Assembly: GCF_022376445.1 (NCBI RefSeq) | Contig: NW_025955250.1 | Span: forward strand, 1 to 49,840 | DNA: 49,840 bases | Reading direction: 5' to 3' | From: Fomitopsis serialis | Lineage: Eukaryota; Basidiomycota; Agaricomycetes; Polyporales; Fomitopsidaceae | Shown: positions 22,825 to 34,370 of the stretch, in pieces | Position numbering within the stretch: the stretch's first letter is position 1 | Layout of the letters: every line of letters starts with the position of its first letter | Position numbers and translations under genes: made by a program | Notes under the pieces: model-generated | Database searches by the model: none | Told to the model about the DNA's origin: nothing | The model's input: the letters and a program-made list of their open reading frames with translations, nothing else

Positions 22825-25459
22825 ATGCCTGGTCCAGGACGAGTCGGCTGTTCTGACTGTACTAAAAGCTTTGCAAGCGTGTCTGCTCTGCGAAGTCATT
22901 GCTTGTCGAAAGGCCATCGTGACCATCAGCTGCAGTATCCTTGTAGTTTCTGCGGCAACAGCTATGCAACTCGTGAAGCCTTGGAAAAACATTCGTCGAA
23001 AGCCATTGGGCATGCCAGTGGCCAGTTCGCCTCGAAACTAAACCCAAAGTGGGCTCGCAGGACCATCGTATCCGTTCCTGCTCCAGGAATTGCCATCGTG
23101 ATGGCACCCTCGAGCGGAATTGAGACCGTCATGCCAGACGCTGCAGATATGACACCTCGCAAGTGTGTAGTGTGCGACTTGACCTTCTTGTCGGACGACA
23201 AAATCAATGCGCACTACAAGGCATCCCCCGTACACCCGTCATGTGGAAGGTGCGGGAAGTACTTGCAGGATAGAGCAGAACTCTCCCGAGTGCGTAAGAT
23301 TCGATGATCTTTCCCAATACAGGCGGCTGACGTCCTCCTCAGCATCTCCAAGCTGTCCACAACGCTGGAATCTGCGTATGTGGACTAGTCATCAACCTTG
23401 ACGACTTGTCAACGCACTACAAGTCATCGGCGAGCCACCCGAGGTGCTCTTACTGTGGTCAGGCATTCAAGAACGGTGCCGTGCTACTCGAGGTGAGCTT
23501 CAAGGTGTTACATGCCGTTGCTCTGATCTAAACTGAAGTACTGACACCTCGGTCGTTCGATAGCACAAAAGATCCGTCTACGCTAACCGATTTTGCCCTC
23601 AATGTGACCACGTGTTCTCGACAAGTACCATTCTACAGCAACATTACTTCGAAAACCCTACACATGCTCGCTGCCTTGTATGCAAGAAAGGCTTCGCCGG
23701 GAGCGAGGAGTATCTCGAGGTCTGTGATCATCTGAATTGCCATAGCCACTGACTAATCCCCGCAAATTCAGCATTTGACTGCGGTACATGACCAGCCGAC
23801 GACAACGGATGAAGACGCCACGAAGGCAAGCCCACCAACTGAAGCGGGACTTGTGTATGTGTACTGATGAGACAAATATGATGATTGCAGAGTGCGGCCG
23901 CCTCGCAGCCTGTCGTGAGTATCGACCGCGAAAAGGAGCCGAAGGTTCCGCGCTGTCATTTTTGCGACATCACCTTCACGACGAGGTCAGAACTCAGGAG
24001 CCACAACCTCGAAACACCGTCGCATCCGCGTTGCACCGTTTGCGAAATGGGTTTGTCTCAGCGCGGGCTTACAAGATGGTCCGTTGAATTCACCACATCA
24101 TGAAATAATTTCTGACATGTTCATTCACTGAATTAGCATATGAAACGCAGACATTCACCTATTGGGTTTTCGCCCCAGCTCTCTCCGTATCTTCCACCGA
24201 TTACTGTAAGTCTTCATCATCAGTACTAATCAAGGGGTTTATCATGACGAAGAAATATGTAGAATGCGTCGTCGGTATCGCCCAGAATGGCAAAGACTGG
24301 TTCGCTGGACAAATCCCCAGAATCCCCGGGATGCAGTGGCCATAGAGATGATATGACACTGGCAGAGACCACGGACGTCGACCCATCCGGGACTGACATC
24401 AACACGGCAGGAATTCCGAAGCCTGAAGGCGTTGACAACAATGACATCGTCGCTACATGTGATTATCCCTATCATCTGTACTCCTCACGAATCTTCATTA
24501 ATAACGTGCGCCATTTCCTTAGCACCGACCGACGATCAAGCTGTCATTCAGGCTCCTTGGCTCGGAAACGTCAAGCCAGAGGTTACCGAGTGAGCTTTAC
24601 CCTGAATGGCTTACCAATATGCAGTGAACTGACGAACCGTTGTCGCAGCACTATGGAGCAATTGTCTTGTATGGATGAACGACCCGAGAGTGTGAATAGT
24701 TACATCACAGCACCTGACTCATTCCCGCCGGTTGCACGTCCTCAGGCTGTCAATCCTTCGTCCCCTCCACCGGATACCGTTGGCGTGCGACTGTCTTCAA
24801 CTGCTTCCAGCGAGGATTCCACTGCAGCACCGAATACAGCAAGCACCGCTGAACAAGACGAACAAGATCTTCTCGACGACACTGGGCACATGTCGCCTGA
24901 ATGCTATCCGGGCGCACAGGCCTCGAACACTTGCACGCTCACTCGATCCGCCCCAAGCACCGTCATCGCTGCGGTCACTGGTCCTCAACGTGCTACTTCG
25001 CCGACATTCGTTCTCTCTAGTAGATCGGACGAATCCTCGGCCAGCGCAAAATGTAACTCGGCCTCGACTCTAGCGAGAACGTCAGAGGAAGGTATAGATT
25101 ATGTCTCTATCATGACTCCTATTTGTGCAGTACCGACCGTCACGACACCCACAGCTACTGCCACTGGCAAGACAGTCCCTACTCCTTCCGTAGCAATCAC
25201 GAGCACTGTGACTCAAAGGAGGCCTCGAATTTCAGGTCTGTGGTGGCGATGTCGCAGCTGCGGCAAGGATCCATGTGAAGGACCAACGGCGACGCAATGT
25301 GGGCATATCTTTTGCCATAGGTGCATGAAGAACTTCAGGATGGCCCTCACCACACTGATGCACTTATGATGTAGCTGCATCATGAAGGAGATCGTGGAGA
25401 AGATGCAATGTCCCGTCTGCAGCCATGTCTTCCTGCTGAAATTGCACGCGAGGAGATGA
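22825..25459 (+). CDS. ZFR-F: multi-C2H2 zinc finger / RING protein with a likely frameshift
   Basis: Exons 22825-23289, 23343-23492 (150 nt), 23564-23719 (156 nt), about 23771-23857, about 23891-24095, about 24136-24206 and linker exons follow, then a RING exon ending at 25320, and 25375-25459. Two fingers open the protein: GCSDCTKSFASVSALRSHC and PCSFCGNSYATREALEKHS. Next come the usual modules HLQAVH, HLTAVH and HMKRRH. The exon-3 start reads HKRSVY, so that finger lost its last His. In the fourth-finger exon, CTVCEMG is followed by the expected GFVSARAYKM only in another frame, so a one-base loss near 24050 is likely unless an unusual donor is used. The linker has DERPESVNSYITAPD. RING: WRCRSCG, PCEGPTATQCGHIFC, CPVC, ending VFLLKLHARR. 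Function may be reduced or truncated if the shift is real. Confidence 0.72.
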
Positions 25460-26466
25460 GGAACAGCCGCCTGACGTCAAGCTGTATGAGTCGGGATCGA
25501 AGGTCGGCGACTTTGACTCATCTCGCGATAGGGATACTGATATGTGACGCAGCGGGCCAATATGCCGGTGTTGTAGGTCTGTGAGTGGGACGTACGAGTA
25601 GCTTGCACGGGAAAGAGTGCTTGTTATGACGGGGGTCATGATAAATTACTCATAGGTTACACTACTTGCCAGGGCTGCGTCCGCCAGCGTGATGATATGA
25701 GAGGTAGTGGGCAATGGACACGGCGGGAGCGAGCGACGGCGTACGAGGTAACTTAGGTTCTGGGGACCGGACACTGGTGCCAGTTCGAATTCATACAGAA
25801 TACGAACTTTGTGGCGCCACTGGCAGCACTCTATATGTGCATGTACTATCCGATGTACACACCACTTTCCGAAGATGCCGCAAGTCCGAGCCCTTGTACT
25901 TGTGTAAGTATGTGTTTCAGGCGAGGCAGCGCGCCGGACGCGTCGAGCATAAGGCGCGTGAGCTTGACCAACGGATTTCACGACGTGCGTGACGCCGCGG
26001 AGGAGCCACATCATCTCGATCCTCCGCCACTCGCCGCTCAGATTCGCTGCACTGGCATGCAACTGGCATGTTCCATGATTGGCGATCTGTGGCTGTTTTC
26101 GTCTCTGAGTCACTGTAATAAGTACTCCTTTGTACCACGAACTGCCAAGTCACAGTCGATCTGCCGTGGTATGCATTGATGTGAATTCTTACAAGCCATT
26201 CGAGTCGGACTGAGTCTTGTGAGGTACTACTCTGTTCAAGTTGGCAAGTCCGAGCGAGACGCCAATGCTAGTATACGCGTCCGAACTCTACTTCAGCGTC
26301 ACTGTACTGCGCATGCCAGATTGAGTGAGAAGTCCGAGCGACCACCGACGGTTCTTGAGCTTGAGGATGCCACGCACCTCTTTCGCGAAGCCATATCGAT
26401 TCAACCTCCCACCGTCTCTTCTCCAGCCGCATGATATCGCTACTAGCGATTTTCAGCGGGTCAGTC
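25460..26466. other. Intergenic spacer between ZFR-F and ZFR-G
   Basis: About 1 kb with scattered ORFs on both strands, none with a recognised domain. It should hold the ZFR-G promoter. Nothing of the B/C/E upstream block was seen. Confidence 0.45.
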
Positions 26467-28871
26467 ATGCCCAAACTCAAGCCACACGTTTGTCCTGTTT
26501 GTACTCAGGCTTTCAGATCTCTGGATGGGCTACTACAACATGGGAACTCGATGAGACATGGTCTGATTGGTATTTACCATGCTTGCCCTGATTGCCAAAA
26601 GAACTTTCGGACGGCTGCAGCTCTGCAGAACCATTCGTCGGTCAAGAGACACGGCCCTTACGGGCCTGTGTTGCCCACAGTCGCCGCTTCTAGTACCCTT
26701 AGCGCGACGTCGGTCCCCGCGCAGGCCACGCCAGTAACAACATCTACAACTCTGCCGCCTTCCCCAGCTGCACAGTATAGATGCCAAGTCTGTACTCTAT
26801 CTTTCAACTCAGGGGCTGAGGTCAACGCCCACTATAAGGCCTCCTTCGTACATCCGTCCTGTAGCAAATGCGGCGAAGGTTTCAGGGACAACCAACGCCT
26901 TTCTCAGGTGGGTCATATCACGGTGATTGGAGGTCAATCGGGTTATCGACGTCGCTACATAGCATCTACAGGCCACCCATGTTACCGACACTATTGCTAA
27001 TCGGTCTGTAGCAACCGCCAAACCAGATGACCCTTCGACATCGTCGAGCCGTCGCATATGTTCAATGTGCTGGCTCACTTTCAAGGATGCCGCCAAGCTG
27101 TTTGAGGTACTAAGCGTTGCACGTACTATGGTTCCGCTGATGATCTGAACGCATGCTCTGCAGCACGAGAACACTGACCATCTCTGTGCCCGCTGCGATC
27201 AGTGGTTCTCAGGGCGGAGAGCTCTGCGGCAACACTTCAACGAGTCCTCGATGCATCCGAGCTGCTTCCATTGCCAGAACGGTTTCGCGGGGGATGTGGA
27301 GTTCTTCACGGTGTGTGGCGATCGTAACGACGACTGTCTCGACATAGGCGACTGATCCACGTCGATCTAGCATCTCGCCGAGGAACACGACATTCCGATA
27401 GCAGCTGAATTGGTCTCCACGGCGGGGTCATCGACTGAAGCTAATGGGGCTCCTAGCAGCCCGCCTCCTCCAGTTTATGAACAGCTGGAAAATGTCGAAG
27501 TACCTCAGATCGAGGTATGATATGTTATAACAATCTGGAGAGCTAGCGCACTGATCGTAATGTCTGTAGACCGCGATTTCCGAGGAACGTGAAGAGGACA
27601 CTGTCTCTGACAGTGACTACGAACACATTGGGTGAGTCTTGAAGCGGTATGTCGCCTATGCATGAACTGACCAACAGTCCTAATAGCCCTGACGAACGAT
27701 CGCCCGATGCCAACGTGTGGGAGATCCGGGAGAGACCAAGCAGCGTGCTCAGCTACGTCACAGCGATGGGATCAATCCCGGACGTCCAGTCTGACAGTGC
27801 CTCTGTTCAACCAAACGATGCTCCCGCGGCTCAAGCAGCCTCGACTCCCAGTATTGACTCGATCCCGGACTCTGAGGCAATGAGGGCCATTGAAACAGAG
27901 CGTGAATGGCTCCATAGCGCCAGAGACGCATCGTCCGAGGTACGTGTGCTATGCTGAGTCAACCAATCATACAGTTCACTAACAATTCCAAACGGATTCA
28001 AGCTCAGCCTCGACGACGACGACGACGACGACGATGCTGCTGCCGTGTTCCGTGCTCGACGTGCAGACTACATTGCCACTCTTGAGCAGACATGCGAGTC
28101 AACCGCGAAGGTTCCTCCCTCAGCACTCACCGTCCCTCCCTCTTATCCAGTCTTCGACCTTGAGAATGTTGTGCTTGGGCTGCAGTCCAAATGCGAGGAG
28201 GCAACGTCCCTGAATGAGGCCCTCCAGCGAGAGGCAGAGCAGAGGAACCAGGTCGCTGCACGGCCTGAGGCTGAGCTGCATGTGAACGCGCCGCGTTCGG
28301 ATGCCTGCACCCTTGGTCCGTCCACTCGACCTTCAAGTCCTGCTGCCACCGTGGACGTCGAGTCTCTCCGTGCTGGCTCGTTGTCGCCGATTGTGTCGGT
28401 TACATCAGAGGCGCCATCTGTGAGCACAGGGGGAACTCAGAGCTCGACTCCGGGGCATCCGAGAAGGTCGGAAGAAGGTAAGAGGATTGTCGTTGCGACA
28501 CTGCTGAGAGCTCCATGCTGATCCTCTTTCGCGTTACTCAATCTCATTACTCAACATGACGGTGTCCTTTGCCGCTACCACAGTGCTACCAGACCCCGCG
28601 CGTTCCGAGACCGCCGCCAGCGCCCCACCCGAAGCCAGGTCCAGTGCAGACCTATCCTGGCACTGTCGAAGTTGCGGTAAGGATCCGTGCGAGGATCCGA
28701 CAGCGACACAGTGCGGACATATCTTCTGCTACAAGTTCGTCGCACCCGTGATCTTTCATCAATTCTCGCTGATACTTACGAATGCGCAGGTGTATCGTGA
28801 AGGAGATCACCGAGAATATGCAGTGTCCGGTTTGCAACAAGCTATTCCTCTTGCGACTCCAGGCGTTTTGA
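26467..28871 (+). CDS. ZFR-G: shorter zinc finger / RING protein with Asp tract and predicted coiled coil
   Basis: Exons 26467-26907, 26963-27106, 27164-27310, about 27370-27512 (HLAEEH), acidic and Ser-rich exons, a coiled-coil exon from about 28003, a RING exon ending at 28734, and 28790-28871. Fingers: HVCPVCTQAFRSLDGLLQH, HACPDCQKNFRTAAALQNH, RCQVCTLSF with HPSCSKC, ICSMCWLTF, LCARCDQWF with HPSCFHC. The Lys-rich fourth-finger exon of B/E/F is absent, and the second module lacks its first finger. The linker has EEREEDTVSDSD and RERPSSVLSYVTA. An Asp run (DDDDDDDD) is followed by ENVVLGLQSKCEEATSLNEA, a heptad-like helix unique to this copy. RING: WHCRSCG, PCEDPTATQCGHIFC, CPVC, ending LFLLRLQAF. 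A RING with a coiled coil could form dimers, as in TRIM-type ligases (inference). Confidence 0.8.
28010..28034 (+). repeat. (GAC)n microsatellite coding an Asp tract in ZFR-G
   Basis: Eight consecutive GAC/GAT codons directly after the start of the coiled-coil exon. Not present in the other copies; a likely length-variable site. Confidence 0.85.
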
Positions 28872-29341
28872 TCGGACGGATGTAGCGTGCATAACCTGTA
28901 TCTTGTGTATGTTCTTACTTGTACGTGTAGTATGTTCCAAGCTGCTTTCACGTTGACCTTTGTGTACGGATTCCCTGTTAGGATCCCGCTAGAAAGGACA
29001 CAACTATGAGTGATATTGCTCCTGAGTCCTCGGTGACCCGCACGACTACCTTGTACGATGGCTTGTCCGTCACAGCGGCTCGTTCCTGACAGTCGCTGAT
29101 ATGACATGTATGGACTTCCTCGCGCGCCGCAGACTCTAGTAAAGAGCGGCGACTCGCGAGCCCGCGGCCGCATTAGTAACTGTCTCGGCCGTTGCCGGTG
29201 CACTGGTCTACATCCCGATATGGTATATATTGTTGCCGAACTCCGAGTCATGCGCTACTTGCATACGTACTACGAAGTACAAGCACTGACCTAGTCGCCT
29301 CATCTCGTGGAAAGGCCGGCAGTGAGTACTTGAGTCGCGAT
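28872..29341. other. Intergenic spacer between ZFR-G and the adenosine deaminase
   Basis: The first part resembles the 3' UTRs of ZFR-B and ZFR-D (ttgatcggacg, tcttgtgta). The rest is the presumed promoter of the deaminase. No gene seen. Confidence 0.45.
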
Positions 29342-31655
29342 ATGGACACGGAGAAATACTACTTGCAACGCAAGCATTTGATCAACGAAGACAGGGCTCT
29401 CCGGGTCGATGCTGCCAGACTTGATATCCTCAAGCTCACGGCCACTGAAGCAAAAGCAGAAGCTGTCGTGCGCGCGATACGAACTGCGGAAGCCGCTTCA
29501 ATATGGGATGGGGACGGGTCTATTCTGAATTACGATCCCTTGGACAGCACGCCGAACGTCTTTCCTGGCATGGCGTTTCTGACGGGTGAGCGCATTGAAT
29601 GTCATGCAGTTGTAATCAATCTCAGCAGTCACACTCGCCTCTATTTCAAGCTCGTGAGACCGTAACGAAGACACAGCTGTTCAGAATTCTGAAAAAGGTG
29701 AGAAAGTAGAGTCCCAGAGACTCACAGCCAGCCGGATTGACACATCATGGCGCCTTCATGCAGATGCCCAAAGGTGCTCTGCTTCATGCGCACTTGGATG
29801 CGATGGTGAACATCGATGTGCTCATCAGGCTGGCTCTCGCCCAACCTGCCATGCACGTCCGAGTACCTACTCGCCTGACGGCAAGTAACATCAAGGCCAC
29901 GTTGCCCCAATTCAAGGCTCTCCCGCCAGCTTCATCATCAACGCTGTCCTCCTTGACGAGCCCGACTTACGGAGGGGGTGAATGGGTACCGCTGCATCTC
30001 GCTAGGGAGACATTTGATGAGAGTCTTGGCGGTCCTGGTGGATTTGACAGTTGGGTAAAGAGGGCATTGACGATCAACCCGTCCGAGGCGTATGGCACCC
30101 ATAATACGCCCACGAAGGTAATGGTAGTTGCCCAGTGTAGCCTGGGTTCTAATTCATCAATTCCGCACAGATCTGGGCAAAATTTACCAGCACGTTTCTT
30201 ATCAGCCATGTAAGTGTTGCCAACGTTCTCGGAATCTATCGGGTTAACGCGTAGGTTGATGTGCAGCACCTCGTATACTATATTCCTATATGGGAGCAAT
30301 ACATCAGAGAGTTCATCCTCTCGTCAGTTGAGGACGGGATCTCGTATGTAGAGGCTCGTATAAACTTTCTTGCCAAGTGAGCAACATACCGTCGGATAGG
30401 ATTGACGCATTCCCCGTTCACATTGTGATTGCTTCAGATACATGACGGGTCGGGATGGACTAGAAAACGTGCCGCATAGGGAGTGGCTCCTTAGTATTGA
30501 CCGGGTGATCAACGAGGTCAAGGCCGAACTGGCAAAGCAAGGTCGGCAGGATGAATTCGTTGGCCTAAAGGTAATTCACATAGTGTATGGTCCTACCTCG
30601 GTGCCTCACGCCCAGTATTAGATCATCTATACGACAATCCGGTTCATCTCCCCGGAAGAGTTGGAATGGTACACAGAAGACGCACTGGCGCTGAAACAAG
30701 AGTTCCCACACTTGATCGCAGGTACGTGCTGTTGGAATCGCTTGATCGAACTCACCACTCACACGGGACTCACTATTGCAGGTTTCGATCTTGTCGGACA
30801 CGAGGACACGCTAAAGCCCCTCATTGACTACATCGAACCTCTGACGAAGCTCATGCGCCGTCGGGAAGAGCTAGGCGTCGATTTGCCCTTCATCTTTCAT
30901 GCCGGCGAGACCCTTGGAGACGGGAATGCACCAGACATGAATCTGTATGATGCAATCCTGCTTGGAACGAAGCGCATTGGACATGGGTAGGTCTCGTCTT
31001 CTCCTCATCTGAATGGAACAATCATGGGAATCCGCGATCTACTACAGGTATTCTCTTGTCAAGCACCCCAAACTCATGGAGATATGCCGCGAGAAAGGCA
31101 TCGCCGTTGAAGTCTGTCCTATCTCGTATGTGGTTCGGTGACCCTTACTACTTGCCTTCCTAACCTGATGCATCTCGGCTGTTAGAAACGAGATTCTGGT
31201 ACGAGCCTGCATTCGAGCATAGAAGGCCTCATCGTGAGATGTCCGTAACAGCGCCTGACATCGTCGATGCCAGCACACCCGCTCCCAATCCTGGTGAACC
31301 ATGGAATTCACGTCTCGCTCTGTTCGGACGATCCCGCCGTATTCGGAAACATGGGCTTGACCTTCGACTTCTATCAAGTGCGCTGCGTCGACGTAGTATT
31401 TCGAATGCAGTTCGCTAATCGAAGCCACTTAGGTCCTCATGGCTAGCGAGGTGACTGGGCTGCTGACACTCGGCGAGTTTGCACGAGACAGTATCAAGGT
31501 AATATTTGCGGGTCCCTCGTTGTCTGGAATCTAACTCGCCTCGTGCATTCCAGTATTCTACGTTGGAAGACGACGAGAAGGCACGTGCGCTCGGTCTCTG
31601 GGAAAAGCGGTGGCTCGACTTCCTCGAGTGGGTCGGGCACACAGGTGGCAATTGA
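29342..31655 (+). CDS. Adenosine deaminase family protein, ADGF/CECR1 type
   Basis: About nine to eleven exons. From MDTEKYYLQRKHLINEDRAL it continues to FPGMAFLT, the metal-binding HAHLDAMV motif (HxHxD, near 29787), FISPEELEWYTEDAL, FDLVGHED, the catalytic FIFHAGET (30893-30916), KRIGHGYSLVKHPKL, EVCPISNEIL and the second metal-site segment LVNHGIHVSLCSDDPAVFGN. It ends EWVGHTGGN with TGA 31653-31655. The hydrolytic deamination of adenosine to inosine and the zinc site are family knowledge; all expected ligands are visible. No signal peptide is evident, so a cytosolic or vacuolar location is more likely than secretion. The first intron (29586-29647) joins LT to ARETVTKTQLF in phase 1. It lies between two ZFR genes without sharing any motif with them. 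Confidence 0.9.
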
Positions 31656-32140
31656 GTCGTGTTCGTCTTCAATCAGAGAACAGTACGACATCATTACATG
31701 TGTCGATCTGATGCGGATTCAACAGCCGCCCACTCTGCATTTGGTGGCCAGTGACCTAGCCTATTTTCCACTACTACTTTACACTGAAAGCGCGAGATTC
31801 AATCGCGACGACGAGAGCGGGGAGTACAAGGTGACTGTACGAGACAAGGTCTACTGGGTAAGGCAACTCTTACTGCCAACAAAAAATGAACAATATATAA
31901 TAGAAGAGGTGCGTCACGACATAAGGAGGTCGGGGTGTTGATTAACTCTGTCAGGTTGGCACCGCAGCGTCTGAGTGTCGTACCACTGCCGTCAGACTTC
32001 TCCATGAGGTCCTTGAATCGTCATTCCTGACTCTGCCAAGACTAAGTTGCTATCCGTGATAGTAGCGACCAAACTCATTCAAAAGCACGATGCTATGATA
32101 TCGGTGCTATAGCTTGCTCATCTTACGGTTGACCTCTAGC
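31656..32140. other. Intergenic spacer between the deaminase and ZFR-H
   Basis: No domain-bearing ORF. An open frame continues beyond the deaminase stop in another frame, but has no recognisable content. Confidence 0.45.
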
Positions 32141-34370
32141 ATGTCCGCCACTACTACCTGCGCCAGCGGTGACTCCGGTGTCCGTGAAGCGCAAGTGACT
32201 TTCGGAAGAGGAGATGATCACACGTGTAAGGTACGTGCAGACCACTGGTCTTGATTGTATGCTGTATACTGAGTTACTTCCTTCTGTCTAGGATAAACAC
32301 AAGGTCGACTCATTATCTGAATATGTCTGCTCCATGTGCGGCTTTTACATTGACATGTATCAACATCAAGCTCATAGTCATGTTACAGGTGTGCCGAACG
32401 TTTCAGTGATGCGCGCATCTTTGCGTCCGTACGTTGCCCGAAAGCCATTCTTCTGTTAATCGGTCCCAACCTGAGCGCCATAGCATGTCATCGCCGCGCA
32501 CTCCAAGCAAACCTGCGTATTCTGTAGTGAAGGATATTTCCAGCACGAATACCAGCAACATTTAATGGATTCCACGCTGCACCCAAAGTGTTCTCAGTGT
32601 AGGGTCGGATTTGAGGATCCTGTCCGATTTGACCAGGTCAGTGGAATTTTTCTTCCGTGAACTCTCGAATCATATCTCCGTCGCCAGCACCTTTGGTCAT
32701 GCCATCCGGAGGGAGGTTGCAAGACATGCAAGGTACATTGTCGTACTGCCACCAGCCTCCAGCAACACTATGGCGACTCGCCTTTCCATCCCGTTTGCAA
32801 CCATTGTGGGTCTGGCTTCGTTGACAGCCAGGTATTATCTCAGGTTCGTGGGCCTATTGCACTCACAAATTGAAGAACGAGGCTCTGAGGCAAACCTTGC
32901 AGCACGTAGATCACGTCCATCTCTACGATCAGGCGTCGTATTTCCAGCGGGGCCGGCCTGTCCTCCTCAAGGCCAGTGGTATGCGACCAGCCTGTATTAA
33001 TCTAGCCTGACGTATCAATCTGCAGGACGACGGTCTTCGCAGTGGTCATGTTGACACTCCGTCGGTAGTTGGCTCACTTTCACCTCAGACAGCCCACTCG
33101 GCGCACTCCTGGGTGCTGGCAGAGTCGCGATCTGAGTATCTGAATACGAGTGTCTCACCGGCGTTGATGATCCCGCCCAGCGGACGTGAACTAGACTCAC
33201 CGGAACAGCTACCCGCATTTACATCCTATCCCGTCAGATCTGCTCCGTCCCCACCTCCGCGGAACAGCACGCTGACCCCAATAACGGAGGCATCTTCAAT
33301 CGCTTCGAGGGCGTGCACTCCATTTTCGTACGAGCTGTCTAACCACGCTCCATGGCCGGCAGCTCCGACGGTCGCTCAATCAGGACAACCGTCGATGCCA
33401 ACAAGCTCTCTGCGATGTTCTGAATCCCCTTTTCCAATGTCACCTATTCTCAGGGCGACATCTCCGTCAGGGCCCCTGCAGTGCGGAGCACTTGCAGCAG
33501 CTCCTGCACTGCTTCCATCTAATTCGGGCGCATCGCCACTGTCTTCGTCTTCTATGAAGTCCGCAGATTCATTGACGAGCGGACCTCCGCCTCGGACCCC
33601 CGTACGTACATCTGTGTATTTTAAAGACGATGCTGAGCATCGCTCGCAGACCAGTTGGATAATGCCTGCATCTATGCCGGTAGATGAACAAGAGAAGCCC
33701 GATATACATAGCAGGTCCGGGAGAACGACGTCGTCAATGTATTCCCAGCAAGAAGGTGTGCGTAACGTTAGGTAAGTGCTTCACATATCTGTCGTGTGAT
33801 GTGTGTCGCTCATGAGTGATGTAAATTCTTGAGGTCTCCGAGAATAGGTACAGACACGGAGACGGTCAGTAGCATCTCGGAATCGCTTCTATCGTCAGCA
33901 AGCGTCCATTCTCTTGCTCCTTCGTACATTCTTGAAGGTGGAAACGAAGCGCCCCTCGCCGGCGTGGCACGACCCACTCTCGCACCCAGTGACATAACGC
34001 AGCGCATATACGATCAACCCACCGAACCGCCCTCGCATGTCCGACACTCGGGTCCTTCGCAGCACCTCGAGTCGCCCTTCTCGAGCCGGCCCGGGGGACA
34101 TGACCGAGAGGTTCCTACCTCCTCCTTGCCACCGATCGCTCCACAGAAACTAGGGTCACTGCATTGCAGATTATGCATGCAGGATCCTTGTGACAAGCCG
34201 ACTGCGACGTTGTGCGGACACATCTTCTGTATGAAGTGCGTTCCTTGTACCAGATCGTGTCAGGCGTTCTCTGACGTTGACACACGTCCAGGTGCATCAG
34301 TCAAACAATCGTGCAAGATTCTCAATGCCCTGTTTGCAAGAGGGCGATATTGATTCCTCTCGACGTTTAG
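32141..34370 (+). CDS. ZFR-H: divergent zinc finger / RING protein
   Basis: Most diverged member. Start MSATTTCASGDSG at 32141; exon 2 carries CSMCGFYIDMYQHQAHS. Half-finger exons follow: HVIAAHSKQTCVFC with HPKCSQCRVGF, HLWSCHPEGGCKTCKVH with HPVCNHCGSGF, HVDHVHLYDQ. A long Ser/Pro-rich linker (about 33030-33770 and 33834 on) lacks a clear ERPxSVxSYVT motif. The RING is LHCRLCM, PCDKPTATLCGHIFC, MK, intron 34236-34291, CISQTIVQDSQCPVC, ending AILIPLDV instead of FLLRL. Between exon 2 and the next half-finger (CAERFSDARIFAS) the frame does not join with any obvious splice site (about 32375-32430), so there is a frameshift, a hidden small intron, or a missed exon. Probably the same protein class; activity uncertain. 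Confidence 0.7.

Noticed and set aside
22383..22856. Open frame of 157 codons before ZFR-F
   Set aside because: No domain. It overlaps the first exon of ZFR-F in another frame and the 3' UTR homologous to ZFR-C.
24797..24988. Antisense ORFs across linkers and RING exons (for example 24797-24988 minus, 28127-28427 minus)
   Set aside because: Shadows of the sense coding exons; they do not carry motifs.
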